A stretch of 64,000 bases of DNA from Pseudorhodoferax soli (GTDB lineage Bacteria > Pseudomonadota > Gammaproteobacteria > Burkholderiales > Burkholderiaceae_C): the NCBI RefSeq assembly GCF_003337555.1, contig NZ_QPJK01000009.1:62001-126000 (forward strand). Reading direction: 5' to 3'. Under the pieces are notes generated by a model. It saw only the letters and a program-made list of their open reading frames with translations. It ran no database searches and was not told where the DNA came from. Below, one piece after another: positions 17,294 to 27,298 of this stretch. Within the stretch, counting starts at the first letter, position 1; the number at the start of each line of letters is the position of its first letter. The position numbers and the translations under genes were made by a program.

Positions 17294-18364
17294 ATGATTC
17301 TTGTCACCGGCGGCGCCGGCTTCATCGGCACCAACTTCGTGCTGGACTGGATTGCCAGCGTTGGCGAACCCGTCCTGAACCTGGACAAGCTCACCTACGC
17401 GGGCAATCTGGAGAACCTGGCCAGCCTGGCCGGTGACGCACGGCACCGGTTCGTGCAGGGTGACATCGGAGACACGGCGCTGGTTGGCCGCCTGCTGGCC
17501 GAGAACGAGGTCCGCGCTGTCGTGAACTTCGCGGCCGAATCGCATGTGGACCGTTCCATCCATGGCCCGGCCGCCTTCGTCGAGACCAATGTGGTCGGTA
17601 CCTTCGGCCTGCTGGAGGCCGTGCGCGCCTATTGGGGGGCACTGCCGGCCGAGCGCAAGTCGGCTTTCCGTTTTCTGCATGTGTCCACCGATGAGGTCTA
17701 CGGCTCCCTGGATGCACAAGCGCCAGCCTTCACCGAGCAGCACCGGTACGAGCCGAACAGCCCGTATTCGGCCAGCAAGGCTGCCAGCGATCACTTGGTA
17801 CGTGCCTACCACCACACCTATGGTCTCCCGGTGGTCACCACCAACTGCAGCAACAATTACGGTCCGTTTCATTTCCCCGAGAAGCTGATCCCGCTGATGA
17901 TCGTCAATGCACTCGCTGGCAAACCGCTGCCGGTGTATGGGGACGGGCAGCAGGTGCGGGACTGGCTCTACGTCGGTGACCACTGCAGCGCCATCCGCCG
18001 CGTGCTGGAGGCCGGCCAGCTCGGCGAGACCTACAACGTGGGCGGTTGGAACGAGAAGCCCAATCTGGAGATCGTGCGCACGGTCTGTGCATTGCTGGAC
18101 GAGAAGCGGCCGCGTGTTGACGGCAAGTCGTATGCCGAGCAGATCGCCTATGTGACCGACCGGCCCGGGCACGACCGACGCTACGCCATCGACGCCCGGA
18201 AGATCGAGCGCGAACTCGGCTGGAAGCCGGCCGAGACCTTCGATACCGGCATCCGCAAAACGGTGGAGTGGTACCTGGACCACGCCGATTGGGTGGCGCG
18301 CGTGCAGAGCGGCGCGTACCGCGAATGGTTGTCCACCAACTACGGCGAACGAGAGAGCGCATGA
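17294..18364 (+). CDS. rfbB: dTDP-glucose 4,6-dehydratase
   Basis: Second enzyme of dTDP-L-rhamnose synthesis; converts dTDP-glucose to dTDP-4-keto-6-deoxyglucose with bound NAD. It has 356 residues, the usual length. Visible motifs are [12 protein letters not shown], the [11 protein letters not shown] block with Thr-Asp-Glu catalytic residues, and [15 protein letters not shown] (YxxxK). The start at 17294 gives MILVTGG directly. Its stop overlaps the rfbD start by four bases. It opens the O-polysaccharide locus. Confidence 0.96.
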   Translation: MILVTGGAGFIGTNFVLDWIASVGEPVLNLDKLTYAGNLENLASLAGDARHRFVQGDIGDTALVGRLLAENEVRAVVNFAAESHVDRSIHGPAAFVETNVVGTFGLLEAVRAYWGALPAERKSAFRFLHVSTDEVYGSLDAQAPAFTEQHRYEPNSPYSASKAASDHLVRAYHHTYGLPVVTTNCSNNYGPFHFPEKLIPLMIVNALAGKPLPVYGDGQQVRDWLYVGDHCSAIRRVLEAGQLGETYNVGGWNEKPNLEIVRTVCALLDEKRPRVDGKSYAEQIAYVTDRPGHDRRYAIDARKIERELGWKPAETFDTGIRKTVEWYLDHADWVARVQSGAYREWLSTNYGERESA

Positions 18365-19269
18365 AGATCCTGCTGCTGGGCAAGGGTGGCCAGGTTGGCT
18401 GGGAGTTGCAGCGCAGCCTTGCGCCGCTGGGCGAACTGGTGGCGGTGGATTTCGACAGCACCGATCTGTGCGGCGACCTCAGCAAACCCGAAGAGTTGGC
18501 CGCGACGGTGCGCCGTGTTGCGCCGACCGTCATCGTCAACGCCGCCGCCCACACGGCAGTGGACAAGGCCGAGAGCGAGCCTGAGTTCGCCCGCACGTTG
18601 AACGCGACGGCCGTGGGCGTGCTGGCGCGCGAGGCGCAGGCACTCGGTGCCTGGATGGTCCATTACTCGACCGACTACGTCTTCAACGGCAGCGGCAGCG
18701 CACCCTGGAGCGAAGACAGCCCGACCGGCCCTCTGTCGGTCTACGGCCGTACCAAGCTGGAAGGTGAACAACTGCTGCAGCAGCATTGCGCCCGGCATCT
18801 GATCTTTCGCACCAGTTGGGTCTACGCCGCGCGCGGCCAGAACTTCGCCAAGACCATGTTGCGGCTGGCGGCAGAGCGTGATCGGCTGACCGTGGTGGAT
18901 GACCAGTTCGGGGCGCCGACCGGAGCGGAACTGCTGGCCGACGTGACGGCCCTGGCCTTGCGCCGTGTCTTGTCTCCTGGTGGCGACCCGCTGGCTGGCC
19001 TGTACCACTTGGTGGCCGGCGGCGAGACATCCTGGCACGGCTATGCGCGCTTCGTGATCGACTTCGCCGAGCAGCGCGGGCTCGCGCTCAAGGCAGTCGG
19101 CGAGGCGGTGCAAGCCGTTCCATCGAGCGCGTTCAAGGTTGCGGCGCCGCGCCCCGGCAACAGCCGCTTGAACACGCAAAAGCTGCGAGACACCTTTGGT
19201 CTGATGCTGCCGCACTGGCAGGCCGGCGTGGGCCGCATGCTCACCGAAACCCTGGAACGCTCCGCATGA
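18361..19269 (+). CDS. rfbD: dTDP-4-dehydrorhamnose reductase
   Basis: Last enzyme of dTDP-L-rhamnose synthesis; reduces dTDP-4-keto-L-rhamnose with NAD(P)H. 302 residues. It shows the RmlD pattern: [40 protein letters not shown] and [11 protein letters not shown] (YxxxK). It overlaps rfbB and rfbA by four bases each, so translation is coupled. The gene order B-D-A-C is common in beta- and gamma-proteobacteria. Confidence 0.95.
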   Translation: MKILLLGKGGQVGWELQRSLAPLGELVAVDFDSTDLCGDLSKPEELAATVRRVAPTVIVNAAAHTAVDKAESEPEFARTLNATAVGVLAREAQALGAWMVHYSTDYVFNGSGSAPWSEDSPTGPLSVYGRTKLEGEQLLQQHCARHLIFRTSWVYAARGQNFAKTMLRLAAERDRLTVVDDQFGAPTGAELLADVTALALRRVLSPGGDPLAGLYHLVAGGETSWHGYARFVIDFAEQRGLALKAVGEAVQAVPSSAFKVAAPRPGNSRLNTQKLRDTFGLMLPHWQAGVGRMLTETLERSA

Positions 19270-20153
19270 CGACAAATCGCAAGGGCATCATCCTGGCTGG
19301 CGGATCTGGTACGCGGCTGCACCCGGCAACGCTGGCGATCAGCAAGCAACTGCTGCCGGTATATGACAAGCCAATGATCTACTACCCGCTGAGCACCCTG
19401 ATGCTGGCGGGGATTCGAGAGATTCTGGTGATCAGCACGCCGCAGGACACTCCGCGGTTCCAGCAGTTGCTTGGGGATGGAAGCCAATGGGGGCTGAACC
19501 TGCAGTATGCGGTGCAGCCGAGTCCGGATGGACTCGCGCAGGCGTTTCTGGTCGGCGAGGCATTCCTGAGTGGGGCCCCGAGCACGTTGGTGTTGGGCGA
19601 CAACATCTTCCATGGCCACGACTTTCAGGATCTGCTGGAAAGCGCGAGCCGGCGTACGGACGGGGCGAGTGTTTTCGCCTACCACGTGCACGATCCGGAG
19701 CGCTATGGCGTGGCTCAGTTCAATGGCGAAGGCAAAGTCCTCTCGCTGGAAGAAAAGCCGCGGGAGCCGAAGTCGAACTATGCGGTGACGGGGTTGTATT
19801 TCTATGACGGGCGCGCGCCGGAACTGGCCCGGCAACTCAAACCCTCGGCGCGCGGGGAACTGGAGATCACCGACCTGAACCGGCTCTACCTCGATGAAGG
19901 CAAGCTCGATGTCGAGATCATGGGCAGAGGCTATGCCTGGCTAGACACCGGCACGCACGAAAGCCTGCTGGAAGCCAGCCAGTTCATCGCCACCATCGAG
20001 CACCGGCAGGGCCTGAAGGTGGCGTGTCCCGAAGAGATTGCTTTTCGCCAGGGGTGGGTCGACGCCGCGCAGTTGGAGCGGCTGGCGGCTCCTCTGCTCA
20101 AGGGAGGCTACGGGCAGTACCTGCTGCGTCTATTGAAGGAACAGGTGTTTTGA
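19266..20153 (+). CDS. rfbA: Glucose-1-phosphate thymidylyltransferase
   Basis: First enzyme of dTDP-L-rhamnose synthesis; joins dTTP and glucose-1-phosphate. 295 residues, normal length. The nucleotide-binding signature is [14 protein letters not shown], followed by [32 protein letters not shown] and [20 protein letters not shown]. These place it in the RmlA class. It overlaps the neighbours at both ends. Rhamnose itself normally inhibits this enzyme class through dTDP-rhamnose. Confidence 0.96.
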   Translation: MTTNRKGIILAGGSGTRLHPATLAISKQLLPVYDKPMIYYPLSTLMLAGIREILVISTPQDTPRFQQLLGDGSQWGLNLQYAVQPSPDGLAQAFLVGEAFLSGAPSTLVLGDNIFHGHDFQDLLESASRRTDGASVFAYHVHDPERYGVAQFNGEGKVLSLEEKPREPKSNYAVTGLYFYDGRAPELARQLKPSARGELEITDLNRLYLDEGKLDVEIMGRGYAWLDTGTHESLLEASQFIATIEHRQGLKVACPEEIAFRQGWVDAAQLERLAAPLLKGGYGQYLLRLLKEQVF

Positions 20154-20704
20154 TGAAGGTGACGCGACTGGCGATTCCCGATGTCGTGCTGATCGAGCCC
20201 AAGGTGTTCGGCGATGCGCGTGGCTTCTTCTACGAAAGCTTCAACGCCGAAGCCTTCCGCGCAGCGACCGGAATCGATCTGGAATTCGTCCAGGACAACC
20301 ATAGCCGTAGCACGAAGGGCGTGCTGCGCGGGCTCCACTATCAGCTGCCGCCGCATGCCCAGGGCAAGCTGGTGCGCGTGGTGCGCGGTGCGGTGTTCGA
20401 TGTCGCGGTCGACATCCGTGCGTCGTCTCCGAGCTTCGGGAAATGGGTGGGCGCGGAGTTGACAGAGGAGAACCGCCACCAACTCTGGGTGCCACCCGGT
20501 TTTGCGCATGGGTTCCTGGTGCTGAGCGACACCGCCGACTTTCTCTACAAGACGACTGAGTACTACGCGGCAACGCACGAGCGTTGCATTGCGTGGAACG
20601 ACCCGACGCTCGCGGTCCATTGGCCGCAGTCTGACGGGACACCGCAACTGTCGGGCAAGGACCAGCAGGGGCTGCCGTTCGTCCGGGCCGAGGTCTTTTC
20701 TTGA
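20153..20704 (+). CDS. rfbC: dTDP-4-dehydrorhamnose 3,5-epimerase
   Basis: Third enzyme of dTDP-L-rhamnose synthesis; inverts C3 and C5 of the 4-keto sugar. 183 residues with the cupin-fold RmlC marks: DARGFFYESFN, FVQDNHSRSTKGVLRGLHYQ with the catalytic His, and VPPGFAHGFLVLSD. It starts one base inside the rfbA stop (TGATG). Its stop overlaps the start of the ABC permease gene. This ties rhamnose supply to export of the polysaccharide. Confidence 0.95.
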   Translation: MKVTRLAIPDVVLIEPKVFGDARGFFYESFNAEAFRAATGIDLEFVQDNHSRSTKGVLRGLHYQLPPHAQGKLVRVVRGAVFDVAVDIRASSPSFGKWVGAELTEENRHQLWVPPGFAHGFLVLSDTADFLYKTTEYYAATHERCIAWNDPTLAVHWPQSDGTPQLSGKDQQGLPFVRAEVFS

Positions 20705-21519
20705 TGCTGGCAGCGAGTGCCCCGACCGCCGCCATCCAATCCTTGTGGGTACATCGGTCACTGATCAGCCAGTTGGTTCGGCGTGAAGTCATCGGCCGCT
20801 ACGCCGGCTCCTTCCTTGGCATCGTTTGGTCTTTCATCAATCCGCTCTTGATGCTGACGATCTACACCTTCGTGTTCGGTGTGGTCTTCAAATCCCGATG
20901 GCGCGCGGCTTCCACTGATCCGCTGGAGTTCGCCGTCGTGATGTTCGGCGGGCTCATCATCCACTCGATGGTGGCGGAGTGCCTGCAGCGCGCGCCGACG
21001 CTGATCGTTGGCAATGCCAACCTCGTCAAGAAGATCGTCTTCCCGCTGGAAACCTTGGCCTGGGTGTCCGTAGGCACGGCGCTGTTCCATTTCCTCATCG
21101 CGCTACTGATCTTCGCAGGTGCTCTGTTGGTATGGCAGGGCAGCATCCCCTGGTCCTTTTTGCTTGTTCCGGTCCTCATATCTCCGCTGGCCCTGATGAC
21201 TGTTGGCCTGGTCTGGATCGTGTCCTCTCTGGGCGTCTACCTGCGCGACATAGGTCAGTTGATGGGCATCGTGACTGCGCTGTTGATGTTTCTTGCGCCT
21301 GTCTTCTATCCGCTCCATTCTGTGCCTGAAGGTTTGGCGCAGTACCTGTACTTCAACCCCATCACGTTCATCCTGGAGCAGGTGCGCAATGCTGCAATCT
21401 GGGGTGAGCCGGTGAACTGGCTCGGCTGGGCGGCCTACTGGCTGGTGGCCTACGCAGTGGCTTGGCTGGGATGGCTCTGGTTCGCACGTGTGCGCAAGGG
21501 GTTCGCGGATGTCCTCTGA
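20704..21519 (+). CDS. wzm: Polysaccharide ABC exporter, membrane subunit (Wzm type)
   Basis: Inner-membrane permease of 271 residues with six predicted membrane segments. The N-terminal RREVIGRYAGSFLGIVWSFINPLLMLTIYTFVFG is typical of ABC-2 permeases that export O-antigen or capsule. ANLVKKIVFPLE and LGVYLRDIGQLM are further family blocks. It pairs with the next gene to move lipid-linked polysaccharide across the inner membrane. The start codon overlaps the rfbC stop by one base, and the next gene begins 11 bases before its end. A chain made in the cytoplasm, rather than by Wzy in the periplasm, is implied. Confidence 0.92.
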   Translation: MLAASAPTAAIQSLWVHRSLISQLVRREVIGRYAGSFLGIVWSFINPLLMLTIYTFVFGVVFKSRWRAASTDPLEFAVVMFGGLIIHSMVAECLQRAPTLIVGNANLVKKIVFPLETLAWVSVGTALFHFLIALLIFAGALLVWQGSIPWSFLLVPVLISPLALMTVGLVWIVSSLGVYLRDIGQLMGIVTALLMFLAPVFYPLHSVPEGLAQYLYFNPITFILEQVRNAAIWGEPVNWLGWAAYWLVAYAVAWLGWLWFARVRKGFADVL

Positions 21520-22858
21520 CGATGTTGCGGTCCGTGTCGAGCGCCTGAGCAAGTGCTACCAGATTTATGAGCGCCCCAGCGATCGACTGAAGTCGTTTCT
21601 GATGCCGCGCGTGCGGCGCTGGGCTGGGCAGCCGCAGAAGGCGTATTGCCGCGAATTCTGGGCATTGCGCGATGTGTCCTTCGACGTCGCGCGTGGCGAG
21701 ACAGTGGGCATCCTAGGCCGCAATGGCGCAGGCAAGTCCACTTTGCTGCAGCTCGTCTGCGGCACGCTGTCGCCAACCGGCGGTACCGTCGAGACCCGCG
21801 GGCGGGTTGCTGCACTGCTGGAGCTCGGGTCCGGATTCAACCCCGATTTCACCGGGCGCGACAACGTCTACATGAACGCCGCCCTGCTCGGGTTGACCAA
21901 GCAGGAAACGGACGCTCGCTACGACGCGATCGTCGGGTTCGCCGACATTGGCGATTTCGTCGACCAGCCCGTCAAGACCTACTCCAGCGGCATGATGGTG
22001 CGGCTGGCATTCGCCGTGCAGGCTCAGGTCGAGCCCGACATCCTCATCGTCGACGAAGCCCTCGCCGTTGGCGATGCGAAGTTCCAGGCGCGCTGCTTTG
22101 AACGCTTGCGCCAGCTCAAGGAGAACGGCACCAGCATCCTGCTCGTGACGCACTCCACGGAGCAGATCGTGACCCATTGCTCGCGTGCCATCCTGCTGAG
22201 CGATGGCGGGGTGCTGGATGCCGGCGAGCCGCGCCGTGTGGCCAACCGCTACCTGGACCTGCTGTTCGGCAGGGAGCGCACGGTGAAGCCGTCCGCCGCG
22301 CCTTTGCCCCCCGCGGATGCGCCTGCGGCTACAGCGCGCGCGGCGTTTCCGCTGAGCTTCCATGAGGATGTGTTCGCGCAGCACGCCGGCTACAACCCGC
22401 ACGAGTACCGGTGGGGCGATGGTTCAGCGGCCATTCTGGACTTCTATCTTGCGGCCGATGACACGCTCTACCCCGCCGTGTTGTCCAGCGGGCAATCGAT
22501 CCGCCTGGGTGTTTCGATCCGCTTTCAGCGCGATCTGATTCGCCCCATTCTGGGCGTGACCATCAAGACTAAGGAAGGCGTCACCGTCTATGGCGCCAAT
22601 TCGGAAACACTGGACGCGCAGGCGCTGAAGGTGCTCGGCCAGTCCGACTCCCTTGTGGCGGTCGAGATGGCCTTCACTTGCCGGCTGGCGCAGGGCGACT
22701 ATTTCATCTCCCTCGGCGTTGCGACCCGCGCTGGCGAAGACATCGTGCCGCATGACCGCCGCTACGACTCCATCCATCTTCAGGTCGGCCCAGACGCACG
22801 GTTCTTCGGACTGGCGAATCTGGACTTGAGCTTCAGGGAAATTTCGGCTTCTTCATGA
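21509..22858 (+). CDS. wzt: Polysaccharide ABC exporter, ATPase with C-terminal carbohydrate-binding-type domain (Wzt type)
   Basis: ATPase of 449 residues. The nucleotide-binding domain has Walker [10 protein letters not shown] (70-78), signature [12 protein letters not shown] (158-169) and Walker [11 protein letters not shown] (177-186). After a Pro/Ala-rich linker (about 245-275) comes a beta-rich domain of about 170 residues, including [14 protein letters not shown] and [20 protein letters not shown]. This matches the Wzt C-terminal domain that recognises the modified non-reducing end of finished O-antigen in E. coli O8/O9a. Such a two-domain Wzt implies a capped chain, which agrees with the WbdD-like protein encoded next. 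Confidence 0.92.
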   Translation: MSSDDVAVRVERLSKCYQIYERPSDRLKSFLMPRVRRWAGQPQKAYCREFWALRDVSFDVARGETVGILGRNGAGKSTLLQLVCGTLSPTGGTVETRGRVAALLELGSGFNPDFTGRDNVYMNAALLGLTKQETDARYDAIVGFADIGDFVDQPVKTYSSGMMVRLAFAVQAQVEPDILIVDEALAVGDAKFQARCFERLRQLKENGTSILLVTHSTEQIVTHCSRAILLSDGGVLDAGEPRRVANRYLDLLFGRERTVKPSAAPLPPADAPAATARAAFPLSFHEDVFAQHAGYNPHEYRWGDGSAAILDFYLAADDTLYPAVLSSGQSIRLGVSIRFQRDLIRPILGVTIKTKEGVTVYGANSETLDAQALKVLGQSDSLVAVEMAFTCRLAQGDYFISLGVATRAGEDIVPHDRRYDSIHLQVGPDARFFGLANLDLSFREISASS

Positions 22859-25800
22859 ACGATCAGCTTCTCAGCGCGGGCTATGCGCACGATCCGGCCG
22901 CCCAGGTGTGGGCGCGTCCGGGATATGGCGGCATCGCCTACAGCGATGGCGACGAGGTCGAGCAGCGCATCGGTTCGATTGTCAGGAACGCGGGCGACCT
23001 CACCGTGCTGTCGCCGGAACTGCGTGCGTACTGTACGGATTGGCCGTCGCTGTACCACCTGACCAGCGCGCGCGCCAACATTCTTCGACCATTTCACGCG
23101 ACGCTGCACGGCGCGCAGGTGCTGGAGATCGGCGCCGGTTGCGGCGCCATTACGCGCTACCTCGGCGAGTCCGGCGCGCACGTGTTGGCTCTCGAAGGCT
23201 CGCCGCGTCGTGCCGCGATTGCACGCGCCCGTTCACGCGACCTGCCGAATGTCGATGTGGTGGCCGACAGTTTCGAGCAGTTCTCCACTTCGCAGCGTTT
23301 CGACGTCGTGACGCTTATCGGCGTGCTGGAGTACGCCAACCGTTTCGTCGCAGGGGAGTCCCCTGCGCAGGTGATGCTGCAGCGCGCGCGCGCGCTGCTC
23401 AAGCCTCAGGGGCGGCTCATCATCGCGATCGAGAACCAGCTGGGCCTCAAGTACTTTGCGGCGGCGCCGGAAGACCATTTCGGCGTGCCCATGTACGGGC
23501 TGGAAGACCGCTATCGGGCCGATGAGGCCCAGACGTTCGGCCGCGCTGCACTGCAAGCCATGCTGCATGGTGCAGGCTTCACGCAGGTCCAGTGCATGGC
23601 GCCCTTTCCGGACTACAAGCTGCCGATGTCCATCGTCACGGAAGAAGGCTTTCGCGCCGGGGACTTCGATGCCACCGCATTCGCTTGGCAGAGCGCGCGC
23701 CGCGATCCGCAACTGCCGGAGGTGCTGGCCTTTTCGCCGGAGCTTGTCTGGCCGGTACTGGGCCGCAATGGGCTGGCGCTGGATTTGGCAAACTCATTCC
23801 TGTTCGTGGCGGCGCAAGCACCCACTGCGCCCGATACGGCGAACGTACTGGCCTACCACTACAGCACCGATCGCGCCAAGCTGTATTGCAAGGAGACGCG
23901 GTTCGTGCGTACGGACGGCAACGCGATCAAGTTGGAGTACCAGCGCCTGAGTCCAGGCGAGCACCCAGCGTCGACACATGTGCAACATACGCTGGCGGCT
24001 TCCGCAGCCTATGTCCATGGCGAACCTCTGTCGCTGGCCTTGCTCCGGACCGTGTCGACCGATGGTTGGGCGCTTCAGCAAGTTGGCGCCTTTCTGCGTG
24101 ATTACCTGCGCATCGTGGCCGATCTGGCGGCGGGCGTGGAAGTGCCCGAAGACCCCTGGGCCGCCGACACGCAACTGCCAGGGGTCTTCTTCGATCTTGT
24201 ACCGCAGAACATCATCGTCGAGCCGCGAGGTCAGGGCTTCGCAGTGATCGACCGCGAATGGGTCTTGCGGGACGGCATCTCCGTGGGCTGGCTGCTGTTC
24301 CGGACATTGCTGCTGCTCATCAATTCCGTTTCCCGTTTCGGGCGCTGTACCGACGCCGATGAGTGGACGCGCAAGAACTTCATCCTGGCGGCCTTGCAGT
24401 CCGCAGGCCTGCATGTGGACGCGCATGACGTCGACAATTACGCGCGCGAGGAGATCCGCCTACAGGCGGAGCTGACGGGGCGCGCGGTCGCGGATCTCCA
24501 GGATTGGGGCGCCATCGCAAAATTGCCGATGGAGAACCTGTCACTGGCCGTGCAGCGGCGCAGCGCCCAGGTGGGTCAACTCGCCGCAGTGCATGAAGGA
24601 CTTCAGAAGGAGTTCGACGAGCGCACGAACTGGGCCTTGCAACTGGACGCGGCCTTGGCGAAGGCACAGCAGGACTACCAGGCGCTGGACCAAGCGACGG
24701 TTCAAGAGCGCCATGAGCGCGAGCAAGGGCAGAACGAACTCAACTTGCTTCGGGCCACTTTGGCGGAGTTGCAGTTGCAGTCCGCTCAGATGCAGCGTGA
24801 GCGCGATGATGTCCAGACCGAATGCACATCCCTGCAGGAGCGGCTGGTACATGCCGACCAGGAACGAGGCCAGCTGCACGAGGGCCTGGCTTCCCTGCGC
24901 GCAGTTGTTGAAGACGTGCAGTCACAGCTGGAGCAGACGCAGCGCGAGCGCGATGAAGCACACACGCAGGTGCGCTCCATCTCCTCGACGCGGGATGACA
25001 TCCTCGTGGCGAAAGGGGAGGCGGAGCGGCGCTATGCGGAAGTCGAGGCCAAGCGTGCCGCGCTGGCCGGATCCTTGTCGTGGCGCGTGACCAAGCCTTT
25101 GCGCATGCTGGGGCGGATAGCGCGAGGGGAATGGTCGACGATCCGCACGCTCGTGGCACCGGAGATCGTGCGGCTGGCGCGGGTCGGGTACAAGCGCGCA
25201 CCGATTCCCACGCATATGAAGGACAAGGCCGCCGCGCTAGCCTACCGCGTGGCCGGCCCGATGTTCACGGGCGTGGTTCACTATGAGATCTGGCGTCGGC
25301 AGCGCGACAACGCTCCGCTCGCTCCGGTAGGCGCCGGCCCGGTCGCCGCAGCCGACTTTGCCGAGGTGTTGTCGTCGCTGCGTTTTCCTGTCGTCGCCAA
25401 GCCGGATGTCTGCATCGTCATTCCGACCTACGGCAATCTGGAGCACACACTGGCCTGCTTGCGTTCCATTGCCATTCATATGCCGCGCGCGTCCGTTGAG
25501 GTCTTGGTTGCCGAAGATGCATCCGGCGACCCGCAGATTGATTTGATTCGCCGCATCCCTGGCCTGCGCTACATCAGGCACCCGGAGAATCTGGGGTTCC
25601 TGCGGTCGTGCAACGCTGCCGTCAAGCAAGCCAAAGGTCGCTACATCTACTTGCTCAACAACGACACGGAAGTGACTGCGGGCTGGCTCGACAGCATGCT
25701 GGCCCTGTTCGACAAGCATCCGGATTGTGGGATGGTCGGCTCCAAGCTCGTCTATCCCGACGGGCGTCTGCAGGAGGCTGGGGGCATTCTGTGGCGCGAC

Positions 25801-27297
25801 GGCTCAGCCTGGAACTGGGGGCGGCTCGACGATCCTTCCCGTCCTGTCTACAACTATGTGAAAGAGGCCGACTATTGCTCGGGCGCTTCCCTCATGATTC
25901 CAACCGCGCTTTGGCAACAGTTGGGGGGCTTCGACGAGCACTATCTTCCGGCCTACTACGAGGACACGGATCTGGCATTTCGGGTCCGTGCGGCAGGCAG
26001 GACGGTGATGTACCAGCCCCAGTCGGTCGTCATCCACTACGAAGGAATTTCCCACGGCACGGACACTGGTAGCGGCATCAAAGCGCACCAGGTTGAGAAC
26101 CAGAAGAAGTTCTATGTGCGCTGGAAGGAAACCCTGGAGCGCGAGCACTTAGACAACGGCGTCAACCCATTCCGGGCGCATGACCGCTCCATCGGCCAAC
26201 GCACGATTCTTGTTGTCGACCACTACGTACCGCAGCCCGACCGCGATGCCGGTTCGCGCAGCATCTGGTGCTTCCTGCGCGAGTTCAAGGCGATGGGTTT
26301 GAACGTGAAGTTCTGGCCCGCGAACCATTGGCACGATACGCAGTACGCCCCTTTGCTAGAGCAGGAAGGCATCGAGGTGCTGTACGGCAATGAATTTGTC
26401 GGACGGTATGAGGAGTGGATTGCCAACCATGGGTCCGCTTTGGACTACGTCTTGTTGAATCGCCCTCACATTGCGATAGAGCATTGGGAAGCTGTGAGAA
26501 AGCATACCCACGCGAAGCTGTTTTACTACGGGCACGATCTGCACTATGCGCGTTTGAAGTTGCAGTATGAGAAAACAGGCGACAAGAACGTTCTACGAGA
26601 ATCGGAACTCATTCGATCCGTAGAGGAGACCTTGTGGCGGAACTCGGATGTTATTTACTATCCATCCCCAACTGAGACCGATGCCGTCCTGAAGTATTTG
26701 CCCAATGCAATTGCTAGAACAGTGCCTCTTTATTACTTTGATAAAGAGGATCTATCGATCATTGCGCCGAGACGTGAAAAGACCGATTTGCTTTTTGTCG
26801 CGGGATTTGGGCATCCGCCGAACGTGGATGCGGCCAAATGGCTGGTGAAGGAGATATTCCCGCTTCTGCAAGCAAACGTAGCAGGCGCCCGACTTTTTCT
26901 GGTCGGCTCCAACCCGACGGACGAGGTGAAGGCCTTGGCAAGCGATAGTATTACCGTGACTGGTCACGTGACGGACTCCGAGTTGAGCGGTTTCTATCGA
27001 ACGGCTGGAGTTGCTGTGGTGCCTCTGCGATTTGGCGCGGGAGTGAAGGGCAAGGTTCTTGAAGCCCTTCACCACGGCATTCCACTGGTGACAACGACTG
27101 TCGGCGTTCAAGGCCTACCAGGTCTCGCCGATGCCATCAGCGTACACGACGACGCCGCAGGTGTCGCGACAGCCATTCGGCATTTGATGCAAAACGAAGA
27201 GGCTTGGAGTGAGGCGTCTGCTGGTGGGCGCGAATATGTCGCGCTGGGATTCTCCAGGTCGGCCTTGCGATCGGTGTTCAATCTGGACATGAAATAA
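22855..27297 (+). CDS. Giant methyltransferase / kinase-like / coiled-coil / GT2 / GT4 fusion (WbdD-like chain terminator joined to glycosyltransferases)
   Basis: Cytosolic protein of 1480 residues with five regions. Residues 1-320: SAM methyltransferase (VLEIGAGCG at 89-97, then LALEG). Residues 330-530: kinase-like fold with K346 in YCKET, D447 and N452 in DLVPQN, and D466 in IDREW, matching the catalytic and metal residues of small-molecule kinases. Residues 565-735: Gln/Glu/Arg-rich coiled coil. Residues 850-1100: GT2 glycosyltransferase ([14 protein letters not shown] at 935-939, GGFDEHY, YYEDTDL). Residues 1115-1480: GT4 glycosyltransferase ([19 protein letters not shown] with E1403). 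Methyltransferase-kinase-coiled coil is the order of E. coli WbdD, which caps O9a chains and sets their length. The 3' end falls to lower GC. Overlaps wzt by four bases. Confidence 0.85.
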   Translation: MNDQLLSAGYAHDPAAQVWARPGYGGIAYSDGDEVEQRIGSIVRNAGDLTVLSPELRAYCTDWPSLYHLTSARANILRPFHATLHGAQVLEIGAGCGAITRYLGESGAHVLALEGSPRRAAIARARSRDLPNVDVVADSFEQFSTSQRFDVVTLIGVLEYANRFVAGESPAQVMLQRARALLKPQGRLIIAIENQLGLKYFAAAPEDHFGVPMYGLEDRYRADEAQTFGRAALQAMLHGAGFTQVQCMAPFPDYKLPMSIVTEEGFRAGDFDATAFAWQSARRDPQLPEVLAFSPELVWPVLGRNGLALDLANSFLFVAAQAPTAPDTANVLAYHYSTDRAKLYCKETRFVRTDGNAIKLEYQRLSPGEHPASTHVQHTLAASAAYVHGEPLSLALLRTVSTDGWALQQVGAFLRDYLRIVADLAAGVEVPEDPWAADTQLPGVFFDLVPQNIIVEPRGQGFAVIDREWVLRDGISVGWLLFRTLLLLINSVSRFGRCTDADEWTRKNFILAALQSAGLHVDAHDVDNYAREEIRLQAELTGRAVADLQDWGAIAKLPMENLSLAVQRRSAQVGQLAAVHEGLQKEFDERTNWALQLDAALAKAQQDYQALDQATVQERHEREQGQNELNLLRATLAELQLQSAQMQRERDDVQTECTSLQERLVHADQERGQLHEGLASLRAVVEDVQSQLEQTQRERDEAHTQVRSISSTRDDILVAKGEAERRYAEVEAKRAALAGSLSWRVTKPLRMLGRIARGEWSTIRTLVAPEIVRLARVGYKRAPIPTHMKDKAAALAYRVAGPMFTGVVHYEIWRRQRDNAPLAPVGAGPVAAADFAEVLSSLRFPVVAKPDVCIVIPTYGNLEHTLACLRSIAIHMPRASVEVLVAEDASGDPQIDLIRRIPGLRYIRHPENLGFLRSCNAAVKQAKGRYIYLLNNDTEVTAGWLDSMLALFDKHPDCGMVGSKLVYPDGRLQEAGGILWRDGSAWNWGRLDDPSRPVYNYVKEADYCSGASLMIPTALWQQLGGFDEHYLPAYYEDTDLAFRVRAAGRTVMYQPQSVVIHYEGISHGTDTGSGIKAHQVENQKKFYVRWKETLEREHLDNGVNPFRAHDRSIGQRTILVVDHYVPQPDRDAGSRSIWCFLREFKAMGLNVKFWPANHWHDTQYAPLLEQEGIEVLYGNEFVGRYEEWIANHGSALDYVLLNRPHIAIEHWEAVRKHTHAKLFYYGHDLHYARLKLQYEKTGDKNVLRESELIRSVEETLWRNSDVIYYPSPTETDAVLKYLPNAIARTVPLYYFDKEDLSIIAPRREKTDLLFVAGFGHPPNVDAAKWLVKEIFPLLQANVAGARLFLVGSNPTDEVKALASDSITVTGHVTDSELSGFYRTAGVAVVPLRFGAGVKGKVLEALHHGIPLVTTTVGVQGLPGLADAISVHDDAAGVATAIRHLMQNEEAWSEASAGGREYVALGFSRSALRSVFNLDMK

Positions 27298-27298
27298 A

